Assembly: GCA_900239685.1 (NCBI GenBank)
Contig: OENT01000002.1
Location: forward strand, 558,001-622,000
Length of the DNA stretch: 64,000 bases
Source of the DNA: Rotaria macrura
Lineage: Eukaryota; Rotifera; Eurotatoria; Philodinida; Philodinidae
Reading direction: 5' to 3'
Shown: positions 1 through 12,831 of the stretch, piece by piece
Position numbering within the stretch: position 1 is the first letter of the stretch
Layout: each line of letters starts with the position of its first letter
The notes under the pieces: generated by a model
Databases searched by the model: none
Told to the model about the DNA's origin: nothing
The model's input: the letters and a program-made list of their open reading frames with translations, nothing else
Position numbers and translations under genes: made by a program

Positions 1-1710
1 ATCACGATTAGATACTGTTTTTTACGATATGACACTACCTTGCCTAATAGTGTGTCTCGATAGAAAATTAACAATTATGTCTTCTCAAACTCGACCATGA
101 AATTGCACGAAAACAAAAAATGTTGAAAAATTGAAACCATTTTCTCCCATACTTCATACTTTTATTATCGTGGAATAGAGTGAATATCAGACGAAATACT
201 TGAATAATCTGCAACATAGACGATGTAGATGATCAATTAATTGCACTCCGAAAACTTACAAAATCTTGTGCAACTGGCTCGTTTACATAACAAGTAAATA
301 TTTCTTAGCACTTGCTAAACATCAGATGCTTTTCTCTTTACTTTAAATAACAATCGAGAAATTCTAAATTCAAAACAAAGGAAATTTTAAAAGTGTCAAC
401 AAGTCATGATTCGAAAGCAATAATTGGTATCGCTTATATAACAAAGAGAAGCCTTGCGAGACATATGAAGAATGTTGTACGTGAGTTTATGTTTAATGGA
501 ATATCCATAGGATATACACAGCAGGACTTTATTTCATGTAGAATGGTAAAGAAAAGGTAATTTTAAGAGTTTACATTCATCAGATGAAATTAATTTCATA
601 GAAACTTGTGTTGCATATCTTTTGACATCGATGAAAAACCTTGATTATGTAATTATGTCATACAATATAAAGTTCATCGTTTTCTTCTTTTAATAGACCA
701 AGAAAAAAAGTTGCTTAGAAAAAAAATCCGTATCCGCTGAGATACAAAAAGAAATATAAATCTGAATTATTATCATAATACAAAGTCAATGACAATATTC
801 GTATTCATTTCGATATTGTTTTAGAATACAGAAAAATTAATTATTAATAGTTTTTGTTTCGAAGAAAAACTCAAGACAAATATATTTTCCTTGATCAAAC
901 ACAGATAGAAATATGTTTAAGTAAATTGAAAACCATCTCGTAGAATTATCAGAAGATATTGAACAGTAACTATTTGCATCATAATTGATGCTATCTTGAT
1001 TATATAAACTAGTCTTCTTGAATCAATATATTGAATAATTTGTAGCTAAACAAAAACATTCGAGTATTTTTTCATTGTAATGAAAATAACGAAAAGCTAT
1101 TGGCAGTTGTTCTATCTTTTGGTTCCCTGTTTTCTATATTCCCATCACTGTCTCATGGTGTGTAAAAGGCACTTCATCATATTGACGTCAGGAATCTTTA
1201 CTGATGATGAATTGTTGAACAAAACGAATAGCATGCTTAGAATTATCAGATGACTGACACAATTCATATTTGAAAGAGTTTTTTTTATCTTATTGTTGCA
1301 AATCGAGTTAATCATCAAAGAAAATGGCACCATCATTTCTATCGATTTACATCGAATATAGCAATAACAGCATGAACTATTTATTACTGTATGATCGTCG
1401 ATTTAGTAAAGCTATCAAAGATGCGCATCGTAATTTACGCTAGATACCTTTTTCTGTCTCTTGCCTTTTTTATCGAAGAGATGAGACGAAAAACGTTTGC
1501 CATGAAATTCCAGCAACGGAACAAGATTTTTACGCAATAAACTCATGAATTATTTTTCTAGAAAGAAATAGAACATAATCCACATGAAAGAATTCTTTCT
1601 TATCTTCTTGTGCATCACGCGATCTATTTGATTATGTTAGATAGATTTTTCTTACTATTTATTTATTCTTCATTGTCATCGTATCCTGACAGATGCGGGA
1701 TGTAATATGA

Positions 1711-1711
<1 letters not shown>

Positions 1712-1744
<33 letters not shown>
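1712..1744. repeat. AAT trinucleotide microsatellite
   Basis: About eleven consecutive AAT units are read directly in the sequence. No gene is nearby. Confidence 0.9.
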
Positions 1745-1746
<2 letters not shown>

Positions 1747-3039
1747 TAATTAACAGACAATATAATACCTGCTGAATATAGAATTATTTGTTTAATAATC
1801 GATGGGATCAACTTCTGATGAGAAAAAAAGAAATCTTGGTGTTGTTAGTAGATTTTTCGAATAATAAGTATATCATTAGCAGCTTATCTATGATTAATAG
1901 TAACTTTCTCTTTCCTTTTTTTAACAATCTCTAATATAATCAATATGCACATCATACAATTATAATTGAGTAGTGCATATTTGTACATATTGACTTGAAT
2001 TGGTAATGGCAACAATCGATATAAGATGTTCGTAAAACTATGGGTTACATCGTTTTTTATTTCTGTTGTCTTCAGTGATGCATTCTGTTTCTAATGCTTA
2101 GATTTGAGTTTTTAGAAAATGAGTTTTCCATGAGTAGTCAACAGAAACCTATTTTTCAAGATGAAGCACAAAGTAGATTTCCAATTATTTTTATTGAAAA
2201 AATATATAGATTATATTCTAAAAATAGTTTTTTTTTGTTCACTTTTTTATGAGTACTGAAGCGAATAACCGCATCGATCGCAACGATGCTTGTTGGTAAC
2301 ATCTTCAATTATTCACTCTGTATGCGTTGTTTCCGTCGACCGGCATTCCATGTTGAAGGATTCTCCGCCTGAATCATATGTGCACATGCAGTCAATCCTT
2401 CTTTTTCGTTTAATTACCACCTCAAGAGGGAAGTCGACAAAAAGCGAATGAGAAAAAAAAAGAAAATGAGCATCAACTTGTGTGCACAACAGTAGAATAA
2501 GCATTTTCAAGGTATCATATCAGTTTCATTCTATAGACAATACTATTTCTTTTCTACTTGAGTGGACACTTATCGTGTCATTCTAAGATCGATTCAATCT
2601 GACTTTTTTCTCTCTCGCTAACTTAAAAAGATCTATAGAATCAGTACTAGTGATAAAGCACAAACACACACACACGAGTTTAGCGAAGCACAATGGATGA
2701 AATATATGTAGAACGAGACCAAGTACGACTCTAAAAAAAAGGGAAAACGCAGAATTAAATTAACACATTGCACATGTTTAATCAAACGTGAATCATTACG
2801 AGAATAGATAGACGAAGTGACGATGACTATAATAATGAAGCATTGCATAAAAAAAAAGAAGAGAAAAGTTTCATTCACTGCAGTGTTGCTTTCTCATTTC
2901 GATTGTCCATTTCTCGCGTGACATATAGACACCTAAGACTGATTGAAAAAGAAACAGGTTGTGTGTGAACAGGTTCGATTCTAATCCGTCGGGACACATT
3001 AGATGAAGCCAAACCAATGTATATATTTAGATATATAGA

Positions 3040-3065
3040 TGTGTGTGTGTGTGTGTGTGTGTGTG
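3040..3065. repeat. TG dinucleotide microsatellite
   Basis: An uninterrupted run of TG units is read directly. On the minus strand it gives a spurious His/Thr run in a short open frame. Confidence 0.9.
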
Positions 3066-4827
3066 CACACAGTGACAGATGCTGTTCACACGAACTCCAC
3101 CGACATGAAAAGACAAGACAACGATCGATATTAAACAACTCCTTGTCTTCTTTTCTATTTTCAAGGTTAGAAAGTAATTGAGAAAATGTCCCTCTATCTT
3201 TAATAAGCGTTAATTTGTCAGTAAATATATTACACCAGCTTAAGATTGTCGTTTCATGTGCTCTATTCAATGACAGTCTTCCTTCTCAACGGCTCATTCA
3301 ATACAGGAGATTTTTCTTTTTTTTATGTCATCAACTGGGATCATCGATTTGATCGACAGCAAACATGCATACATACATGCATGCATGCAATAGACGTGTA
3401 TTAAATTGATTTTTCTAACTTCATTTAGAAAAGACTGTCCGTGCGTGTACATCTACATGCATGATCTGATGACATGCTGTGTCTGATGAGCATGATCGTG
3501 ATGATGATGCAAGCATTGAAAGCGGCTGCCTTAGTTACGCTGATATCGATATTCAAGAATGTACCAACAGTGACGGCTGTTGTGTATCTATATCTAAAAC
3601 ATGAATACACATTCGACCAGATGTTTAGTGTGGTCTATTGAACTTCCTGAGAAGTTCGGTCCTATAATGTCTCCGCCCTTCTTTTTTTGTTTGTCAATTT
3701 CTTTTTTCTCGTTAAGTCCATTTGAGTGGGATAGTATGCTTTTCCCGTCTGTACGCGTTCTCATTAGCTCGTCCTCAACGCCATCTCTATTTGCATTTAG
3801 TTTCCGTTGTAGTCGCCGCCATCGTCATACATATACATATACATACATATATATATATATATATACATACTACAAATTAGAATCGTGTGTGTGTGTGTCG
3901 ACAAGACATAAGAGAAAAAGAAACTTTGAAAAATCAATTACCCAAACGAATAGAAATAAAACGCTGATCCCAACCGAGTCAAATGAAACATCATGTTAAA
4001 TTGTCCGTAAATGCGTCTTCTTATGTTCGATATGTCTTGCAAAATGCATTGAGAATCTTGTAAGATACTTATCATGGAATGCAAAAAAAAATGTGCAATA
4101 AGGCTCATTAATCACTACTCTATTAAAAATAAAGCAGACATCGTTTTTAAAACAAAATGAGAATTTCTTTTCTTTTAATGAAGTCATCAAACGTACAAAA
4201 TATGTTTATCTTTAGTGATATATCATTGAATCGATCATCATCATTTGACGTGTAATGTTCGCGTGCCCCTAACGAGCTTTTTCAAAGTGTGAGTGAGCAA
4301 GGCGGATCATTTGCAATATGTGTACATATAAACCTACTTAAGATATGAGGCACAATGTGATGAATGACAGAAGGTGAATGGATGGGTGACCGTTGGTCTA
4401 TGATGCTGTCACTCAAAAAAGAGTCTATAAAGAAAAGAAGAAAATGTTTCTCTTTGTTTCCCCCTTCTCTTCTCTGTCTGTCTGTGTGTGTGTGTCTCTC
4501 TCTCTCTCTTTCTCCTTCTTTCACTGTCAGAAGAAACAGAAAGAAAGAGAGAAAAGCAAAAGTTATCCTCTCCACTTGAAACAAATCAACTTGATTTCTT
4601 CTCTCATTTTTTTTCTCTTTCTTAGTATGCATAACCTAAAAAGAAAGTCGACTCGTAGTGTCGAAAAGAACTTCCGCTTTTGATGTTGTCCACTAGTCCT
4701 AAGATTCTTCCTTTTTTTTTAAGAATTTAATGGCATGTGAGTTTCTATGAAGCAACAACCAAAATTGTAACGTTTAACAAGAATTTTTATTTAATCTATT
4801 ATCTAATCAATCGTCGATGCCTATCGA

Positions 4828-5678
4828 ATGTTGTCTATTGTCATTATCATATACATATTTTTAATTCAGCAACCTTATCAAACTGATCAATTGGAAACGA
4901 TTCAAATAGCTCTAGCTAGTACAGTTGAATTACCGTGTTCAGTCGGTCAAAATATCGAACCAACAAATCCTGCAAAGGTAAGTGCTGGAAGGGACAAGTG
5001 TTTATATGTTTGAGTACAGTCTGTTATTGTTGGTATGGCATAGTACTGTTCAAAGAAAAAGAAAAAGTGAAAGCAGTTTCCAGGGGGTACACAATAACGA
5101 TGACATCATGAGCAATACACAGCTGGTGAACGTATATACATATTCATTAATAGTCACTCAGCACGAAATTTTCTTTCTCTTCTCTTTTTTTTATCTTCGA
5201 TTTATATTTTTTATTGTTTATTTCTACGTTTGTTTAGATCATCTGGATTCGTGATGATCGAGCAGATATTGTCAGTCTTGATTCAGTTATAACAGTACGA
5301 GATCGTCGTTTAAGTATTCTTACTATGGATAGTATTGATCGTGAGGAACGTATTTTACGTATCACTAATGTTGACGAACAAGATCAAGGTTTATACCGTT
5401 GTGTATATGGCGATGTTACAATAAATGAAATCCTTTTGGATGTACTCAGTAAGTAGATTGTCTTGTTTTCTTAAATCAATAGACAAACGCATCCATCTCT
5501 CTCTCTCTATATATATATGTATGAAAACCTTCATGCATGCATGTATATTTCTGCTTTATCATATCATTGTTTTGATCGTCATTCGGGTTCATTTTCACAA
5601 AGCAAACATGTGTCCGAGGTGTGTGCGTATGCCTATGTTGACTGACCTTCTCTCGTTTTGGATGTTGTTGATACGTAT

Positions 5679-5712
<34 letters not shown>

Positions 5713-6161
5713 GAAGAGACCAAAACAATCCGCCTCGTACGTTTACATTCGGATCTTATTTTTTTGTGTTTGTATGTCGTCCCTCCTTCTTATGGACAAT
5801 AGGAGGTGTTGTCAGACATGCCAATGAATACAGAAGAAATACGTTTGACATTATGACATTTTAACTAGCATCTTGTTTCTTTGAAGTGAACGATATCCGG
5901 CCATTGAAATAAGAAAGGATTCAAAGATCTGTAACTTCCGCTTATTGATAGTTATGTTCAATTCTTCAATAAAATATTCTAGGAAGTCATTTGAATAGTG
6001 TCAGCATATTAATAACCTTCATTTCAATTACATTGAAATAAATGGTGAAGTTTGCCTCGAAGGTGGATAAATTAATTTTTTGTGTATCGACTGTGCATTG
6101 TTCTGTTTGTTGTATTAGTAATTTATCTTCTGGGTGATTGTCCACTTCATTGAATCTTTTC

Positions 6162-6209
<48 letters not shown>

Positions 6210-7906
6210 ATATACATTTCTCTTTCATATATGTGTATTTGTGTTCTTATTCGATGTCAATGAGTATGATAGGCACGGTTACCCGTACTGTAGAAAAACG
6301 TATGAAAGCAGCTGTGCATAAGCTAATTGTTTTTCAAGTATGATATACCACACCTTAAACACAAAAGAAAAACAAAGACATGAAAATGACCATTTGATGA
6401 AGCATTAAATGAAAAAGTCTATTAGAGTTCGTGCTCTAGACAAAAATAAACGTAACAAAGAAATTAATGTGATCGACGAGTTAAATAGAAAAATGACTAT
6501 AGATGTGTTTGATCATAATACATATGTATAGTCGATAATAATGTTGATGAATCAACATTGATTGTAAGTCACGTCCATCATATTAGTTTGTCGATGAACA
6601 CCATCTTGACGCGAGATTTTTATCAAACACGTTCGACGCTTTTTTTCTGTTTTTGTTTTGTTTCCTATATTTTTATAAGTATCTATTTATTATTTGTTTC
6701 TAGTACCACCAAGAATTATATCTCATTCACCGGAACATATGCGAATGACAGTCCGTGAAGGTCGAAATGCACGATTTTCTTGTACAGCATCCGGTCGACC
6801 AGTACCCGTTATTCTTTGGCATGTCAATGGACTATCGAGGCCGGCGACAGTTACAACAAGTATGACATAGTTGAAAGAAAATTGACATCCTGTCACACAT
6901 ACATCTTTACTTATATGTGTACATGTATGTATGTATATTTAGTTACGGGTAAAAATGAGAGCATTCTCATCTTACGTAATGTTTCACGGTTTGATTCGGG
7001 TCGTGTCGATTGTTCAGCAAGTAATTCATTGAGTACTGTCAATCGACAATTTCTTCTTCATGTTAAATGTATGTTCAAACTTTTTTTCTTTTACATCCTG
7101 AACATACATGTATGTATATGTGTATGTATGTGATTTAGATAAGCCGACAGTTACAGTTCCGTTTCATTTATCTTATTTCCGTTTATACGATTCAGCAACA
7201 ATTACATGTCGTGCTTGCTCAATACCATCTCCAATATTGTTCGATTTTTTTCGTCCAAAACAAGCAACTCCTATCACAAATGGTGTTAAAGATAAATTTG
7301 ATGAATTTATTAATCAAACATGTCGACAACTGACAATTACTCTCTATGTAAGATGTCGAGTAACTTTTACGAATTACAAATTTTTGTGCATCTTCCCTTC
7401 TTTTTAATTTCTGTTCCATGTGATTAGTTAAGTGATTCATCATTATTTGGAGCATATGTATGTCGTGCTAGAAATTCAATTGGTATATCTCATGCCGATT
7501 TTATTCTTAAAGGTTATTTTTAAAAGGTTTTTTTTTCTTGAATAATTTTTTTCATGATTGATGGCGGATTTTAGAATCTATTCAATCAACTAAACATATG
7601 AAATACATAACGGAAACTCGTCCTTCAACAACATCATCATTAGTTATTACAACTTCATCTTCTGCTATGATGAATATTAATGATGATCCATCATGTAAGT
7701 TGCATTCAAAGCAAAAATGCAATTCTAATCTGAAATTTTATTCATAATTTTTTTTCTATTGAATAGTTAAACGTCATGTTGAATCGTTGCATAAATCATT
7801 AAATACGATATCAACAGGAGTACTAACTCAAAGAAATCATGCATATCAATTGACAATGTCGCTTTTCCTATTAAACCTAGTTTTGTTCATTATTAGTCAA
7901 TGTTGA
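4828..7906 (+). CDS. Three-Ig-domain cell adhesion protein (lachesin/IgLON-like)
   Basis: Predicted secreted or membrane-anchored immunoglobulin-superfamily protein of about 398 residues, likely acting in cell-cell recognition. Eight exons fit in frame with GT-AG introns: 4828-4977, 5238-5448, 6704-6859, 6943-7068, 7139-7347, 7428-7512, 7575-7694 and 7767-7906. The start gives a hydrophobic signal peptide (residues 1-14). Ig1 has Cys37, Trp53 and a DQGLYRC motif ending at Cys105. Ig2 has Cys147 and a DSGRVDC motif ending at Cys196. Ig3 has Cys238 and a GAYVC motif ending at Cys296. A Ser/Thr-rich stretch follows, then a hydrophobic C-terminus (LTMSLFLLNLVLFIIS) that suggests a GPI-anchor signal, as in lachesin and IgLON proteins. 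The intron at 5449-6703 is long (1255 nt) and contains an AT microsatellite; the others are short except the first (260 nt). An AATAAA lies at 7953-7958. The exact ortholog is not resolved. Confidence 0.85.
6166..6201. repeat. AT dinucleotide microsatellite in an intron of the Ig gene
   Basis: About eighteen AT units are read directly, inside the 5449-6703 intron. Confidence 0.9.
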
Positions 7907-10900
7907 TAAGTTTTATTTTATTTTGTTCACGTCTTATTTTTTACAGTGATAAAATAAATACATTGATCTGTTTTGGAAGCAGCAAGAATAAGATATTTGT
8001 CAAGGTCGATTAATGTTGTTTGCTTTGAGCTTATATGTTAAATTGAGCATTCTGTACGATAATTGATTAATATCTATATTTACTACCAATCGAATAAAGA
8101 TTCATACTAATAGAAAGCTTGATAATTAAATATCTGAGTATTCGTTGAATCAATTTATTACATTCTCGTTCAATTCGATTATTGAAAATATGAATTTCAA
8201 GTTCTGTTCAATCTTTCTAATACTAAATAGAAGTCTTTTTCCCCTAATATAAGCGACTGAGAGAGTGATGATGTTAGTTTAAGGAGATTTTTATAGCATG
8301 GGCTGTTTTTCTAGATAAGCAAAGTCCAATATTCAATACCAGCACGTTTAGACTAGATTTATTGATGGAACTTTGTCAAATGCCTCGAATGAAACAAAGT
8401 CTATAGCAACGAAAATACTCAGTATTTTTCTTTGATTGAATGAAACTTGTTTCTACTCTTGTATCATATTCAACTCATCCGATGCTAGGTTTCTTCATTG
8501 TAGAAGAGCCTTATTTTTGTATACTTACTGTTACAGGACTCAATAATAACATCGAACACAAATATTTCGAATTTATTATTTCACTACGCCGTGCTTAATA
8601 AACTAAACAAGCTTACGATAAGCTTTATGAACTATAACCGTTTTAACAGTCAACGAATAAAGTTTCTACCAATGGTATGCAATAAATCAACATTTTTCTT
8701 GCAATTTTCATTTAACCTTTTCTATTTTTGCTGGACACGTTATAGTATGCTTAAATCTGAATGTGTATTGTGTTCCAAATATTGTAGATTAAAGAAAATT
8801 GTCCTAGTAAATTATCATGTTATTTAGAAGCGAGTACATGATCATTAGGCTTTTAAGAGCGTGGGAATGAATTGCTCTCTATTTTCCCTATAATTGGACA
8901 CACTGCGGAGATGCAAAGAGACTGAGTTATTTTATAATTCTATCATACACTTTATTGACTCTTGAAATCTATCATCTGAATATAATCGATGATATCACAG
9001 CACAATAGAATCCTAAAAAGGATTCGAACAATCATGAACAGATTCATCAGTGTTTTCGAGTGTTCATGAGTACGGTAGAGTCAATCTGATATTTTACATG
9101 CTACTTATATGAGCCTTGATGACGACTAAAGTTCTGATAAATACTATTGTGATATGTAGTTTTTTAAAAATATGAAATGTTTTGTTTCAAGATTCACCGT
9201 TCCACAATCATCCTTATATGAACAGCTCATTTGATTAGAGATATTATTCAAAAGAAAAATCATTGAAATCGAACTTCTTTTCATCAAAGAAATGCGCAGA
9301 CGTATAAATAATTCTATGTTATAAATTTCTTCTACTTTCATTTTTGCTCTTGATTATTTGTAACTGTAATATGAACATGAACTAAAGTGAGTGACATTTA
9401 GCATGATATCAGATATAGAAACATCTACTGAAAAGAAACTAAGATGCGTGTCATTAAATCATGAGGATAATATTGAAACCCATGATAACAGTCCACTACG
9501 GATTGTAGATTTCGTTAATCTGCTGAAAATAAATTATGAAAATAAACATCTACCTATGTTAATATACTCTTTCAGTAATTATAATTCTTGTCTCAGACGG
9601 TGTTGTTGTACGTTCACAACTTCTCCGTTGAAGGAAAAATAAATTCAGTAAGGGGTACGTGAATAAAATTCCAACAAATAAAATTTGCTAAAATAGACAA
9701 GTTGCTTGTCTCCTTGTTCTCGACTCATAATATGTGTATTCTGTTTTTCTTCCTGTTGTTGCAATAAATCATATTGCAAAACTTGAAGTTTTACAATACA
9801 ATTTATGTAGGTATGTCAAAATCTAGCTTGTCATCATGGGATTTATTACAAATCGTGCAGTAAATGAATAAAGATCTTTAGTTGCTGATGGCATACGACT
9901 TGTTGTTCGAACATTGCCAATAAAAGAAATATATGTTTTTGCAGTAGAATTAAGTTATGAGAAATAACAAAATAATTATCATATCTTAACCAGATGGTGG
10001 AACAATAGTATATAATTATAACGCCATTGTTGAAGTTTTGAGTAGATTTTGCGACAGTTGTTGGACGTGATTATTCAATCACTGAATATGAGTAAAACGA
10101 AAATTTTGAATGAAGGAAAAAAGGTGATCTTTTACTTGTTTCGTTGTTTGAATACGAGTAGGCTTTGTTGTTCATGATTATTTTATGTTGCTGTGATGAA
10201 GTTCAAAAGTAAGATGATGGTGCTTTGTTATAGGAAACAACGCTAGTCGAGAATTCCTTAAAAAATCCCTGGGACTCCCTGAATTTTAGATCATACGAAG
10301 AAAAGAAAAAAATCCATGGGAATTCCTCATAGAGACTTACAGGGCGATTCTTGAGAGAATGCAAACACACAGTCACCGTTTTCTTTTGAACTTATGCAAG
10401 TGTAAAAGAAATTCTAGTTTCAAAAGAGATGATGGCTTCTCTTTATAATTAAATTTTTTTGTAAGTGATAAATATCGTTGTGACTTCCACTTGAGTCCTC
10501 TTGCCGAAAACACATTGTTTACATGTGAGTTAACATTTGATCGCCGGAATACATCCGCTAAGACAAGGTCCACTGAAATGATTAGGTAGAGGTTCCTTCT
10601 CAAAAAACCATAATTTTTTTCCGGAAAATGTATTTCGACTCAAAATAAATGTAAAAAAAACCATATTGTGAGAAAAAATGAGTGAATTTTAGGGCATATT
10701 TTAAGGATTTTCTACAGAAATCTCTAAACATATCATCGAATGTTTGCCAAAGTTACTGAGGTCATTCAGGAACTTTACTGTGAAACTTAATTAACGAGAA
10801 CACGCAGTTCCTATATATCATGAAACACGTACTCCCCAGAAATTCTCTAAAAACTTCCTTATAAATCCTCAGGAACTCTCTGTTCTGAGTCCGGAGGGGG

Positions 10901-11755
10901 GGGGGGAGGTTGGGGGAAGTAGTAAATGAATGCTAACGTTGAAAAACTACTGATCATGCTAAGAAGATTTTTTGTAAGCACAGAGTGCTTGGTTTTGAAC
11001 GATAAAAGTTTTATTTAATCAAATAGCATATTATGATCCATTTCAGAAAAAAGAAAGAGTGAGTATTGTTGGAATAATTATTGACAGAAACTAATTTCCT
11101 ATCTGAATGAATTGGTGAGTGACTGATGGTGCGAAGATTTTGTTAGTGTTAGCTCATCAAATTTTCATTCCCTGCATACAATTTTATAGAGAGGGGGCTA
11201 TCGAGGAAAGATTCAATATCGCTAGCTTTCTTCTTTCTAATTAGAAGTTTTTGAATTTTAGCAATCATTACAGTGCTGGTTTTATAATACACGTTATATT
11301 TTCCCCTCGTTTGCAATTCTTTGTTGCTGTGATGGTTCCAGATTCAATAAGCCGATGTTATCCATTCAAAGATATTGACGTTCCAAATGATGGGCGTTGT
11401 AATTTATGCGATTACATTACACAGTCTTCAAGCAAAGCAGGCGTCTTTGCAAGATAAAGAATAGGGCAATGCAAACGTTGACTTTAGGCAAGAATTTTTT
11501 TCTCTTTCTGCTGATGTCAGAATTATCCGATCTTCTTCCAGTTGACAAATAGAGAATATCGTTGGAGTAGCCAGGTCGACGAACCCAGACCGAAGATTCC
11601 GTGAATTTCGGACAGGAACGCATAAGAAAGCGATAATTTCTGGCAGGAATATGCCTGGAATTCGACGCAGAAAACGCGTGACATGATCCGTTCATTTAAT
11701 TACTGAGTCCAACCATGTAGTATTCTCGGTGCTTTTCTGCGAAATGCGGCCCGCA
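7907..11755. other. Gene-poor spacer
   Basis: No recognisable gene. Open frames such as 9391-9642 (+, 83 residues) and 11251-11457 (+, 68 residues) match no family I know and have no clear splice context. Around 10240-10890 several short, diverged copies of a phrase like TCCCTGGGACTCCCTGAA occur near a poly-G tract (10897-10908). This looks like decayed repeat DNA. Confidence 0.5.
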
Positions 11756-12195
11756 CACTCTAAAAAAATAAGAGCTTTATCGAACCCCCCCCCCCCAAAA
11801 GGTTCGGTAGATGACAAAAAACTTGCAAACGTGTTGAAAGTTCCAGAAAAAGAATAAAAAAANNNNNNNNNNNNNNNNNNNNNNNNNNNNNNNNNNNNNN
11901 NNNNNNNNNNNNNNNNNNNNNNNNNNNNNNNNNNNNNNNNNNNNNNNNNNNNNNNNNNNNNNNNNNNNNNNNNNNNNNNNNNNNNNNNNNNNNNNNNNNN
12001 NNNNNNNNNNNNNNNNNNNNNNNNNNNNNNNNNNNNNNNNNNNNNNNNNNNNNNNNNNNNNNNNNNNNNNNNNNNNNNNNNNNNNNNNNNNNNNNNNNNN
12101 NNNNNNNNNNNNNNNNNNNNNNNNNNNNNNNNNNNNNNNNNNNNNNNNNNNNNNNNNNNGGGGGGGGTCGGTAAAGCTCTTATTTTTTTAGAGTG
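11756..12195. mobile_element. Inverted-repeat (foldback/MITE-like) element with an assembly gap inside
   Basis: The left end reads CACTCTAAAAAAATAAGAGC and continues into TTTATCGAA and a C run (11756 to about 11796). The right end (12160-12195) is its reverse complement with few differences: a G run, GTCGGTAAAGCTC, then the A/T-rich end. The terminal inverted repeats are about 35 bp. The interior is mostly N (11863-12159), as expected where a hairpin with poly-G/poly-C runs defeats assembly. No transposase frame is visible, so the element is either non-autonomous or its core lies in the gap. No clear target-site duplication was found. Confidence 0.7.
11863..12159. other. Assembly gap (297 N)
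   Basis: A run of N bases, flanked by the two arms of an inverted repeat. Open frames crossing it are meaningless. Confidence 0.99.
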
Positions 12196-12831
12196 CACTT
12201 CTAGACATGTATAAGTGATAAGCAGAAGTTGGATGGGAAGGAGGGGGACTGGTCTCTGCCATCTCTCAGCTGATTGTTGCGCTTCGATATGAGTTTATTT
12301 TTTCGAGGATTACAATACATGTAGTTCTTTCTATTATAATAACGTTCACAGTGTAAACCTGGGTAGCATATTGCTGATGCTTCTGTCGTCTAAGCTAATC
12401 AAATAGTTTTCCTATGATGATGATCGTGCTTGTGTGAAGTTTCTTGTGGTCTATTGCACCTCTTTCAATGAAATTATAAGTTGACAATATGAGGCGCTGC
12501 CACTCCTTGGCAGATACCTGCTTGGCTGTCTTCATTTTTATCATCCAATAGGTATATACAGATCGAATCTTATTGGTTGTTTGTATCTCTGCTCTCATTG
12601 GTGTTCGTGATAGTCTAAAGCATAAATGATCAATGAAAAAGTATATGTTAACTATTTCAATCTTATTTTATGGTTGTGGAGAAAAACCGTGAAACAACGT
12701 ATTGAAAAAAAGAACATCCTTTTAGATGATCGGTATAGGGAGAACGCAGTTTCCTATAAACACCTTTCTTCCAATGGTTTTGTAAAAACGAAATACTTAT
12801 GTATTGATGCTATTTGATTCTAGACTAACAA
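12196..12831. other. Spacer upstream of the PPR gene
   Basis: No gene recognised. A minus-strand open frame at 12395-12598 (67 residues) has a reasonably mixed composition but matches nothing I know. A splice-acceptor-like TTGATTCTAG ends at 12823, eight bases before the PPR start codon, and could serve cis or trans splicing. Confidence 0.5.

Larger units (their letters stand above)
1..4827. other. Gene-free stretch upstream of the Ig gene
   Basis: No coding exon with convincing codon structure or family similarity was seen on either strand. The stretch is AT-rich and holds simple repeats: an AAT tract at about 1712-1744, a TG tract at about 3040-3065, an AT tract near 3848-3864 and mixed TG/TC tracts near 4486-4513. 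Short open frames around 2.3-4.7 kb are low-complexity readings of these tracts. The last few hundred bases presumably contain the promoter and 5' UTR of the Ig-domain gene, but no specific site can be named. Confidence 0.6.

Noticed and set aside
2960..3000. GGTTCGATTCTAATCC, reminiscent of a tRNA T-arm
   Set aside because: No matching T stem, anticodon arm, D arm or acceptor stem is found around it.
4282..4683. Overlapping open frames on both strands
   Set aside because: They are driven by TC/TG low-complexity tracts, with no splice context or family similarity.
11692..12198. 168-residue minus-strand open frame
   Set aside because: Most of it is the N gap; the rest is poly-C and inverted-repeat sequence.
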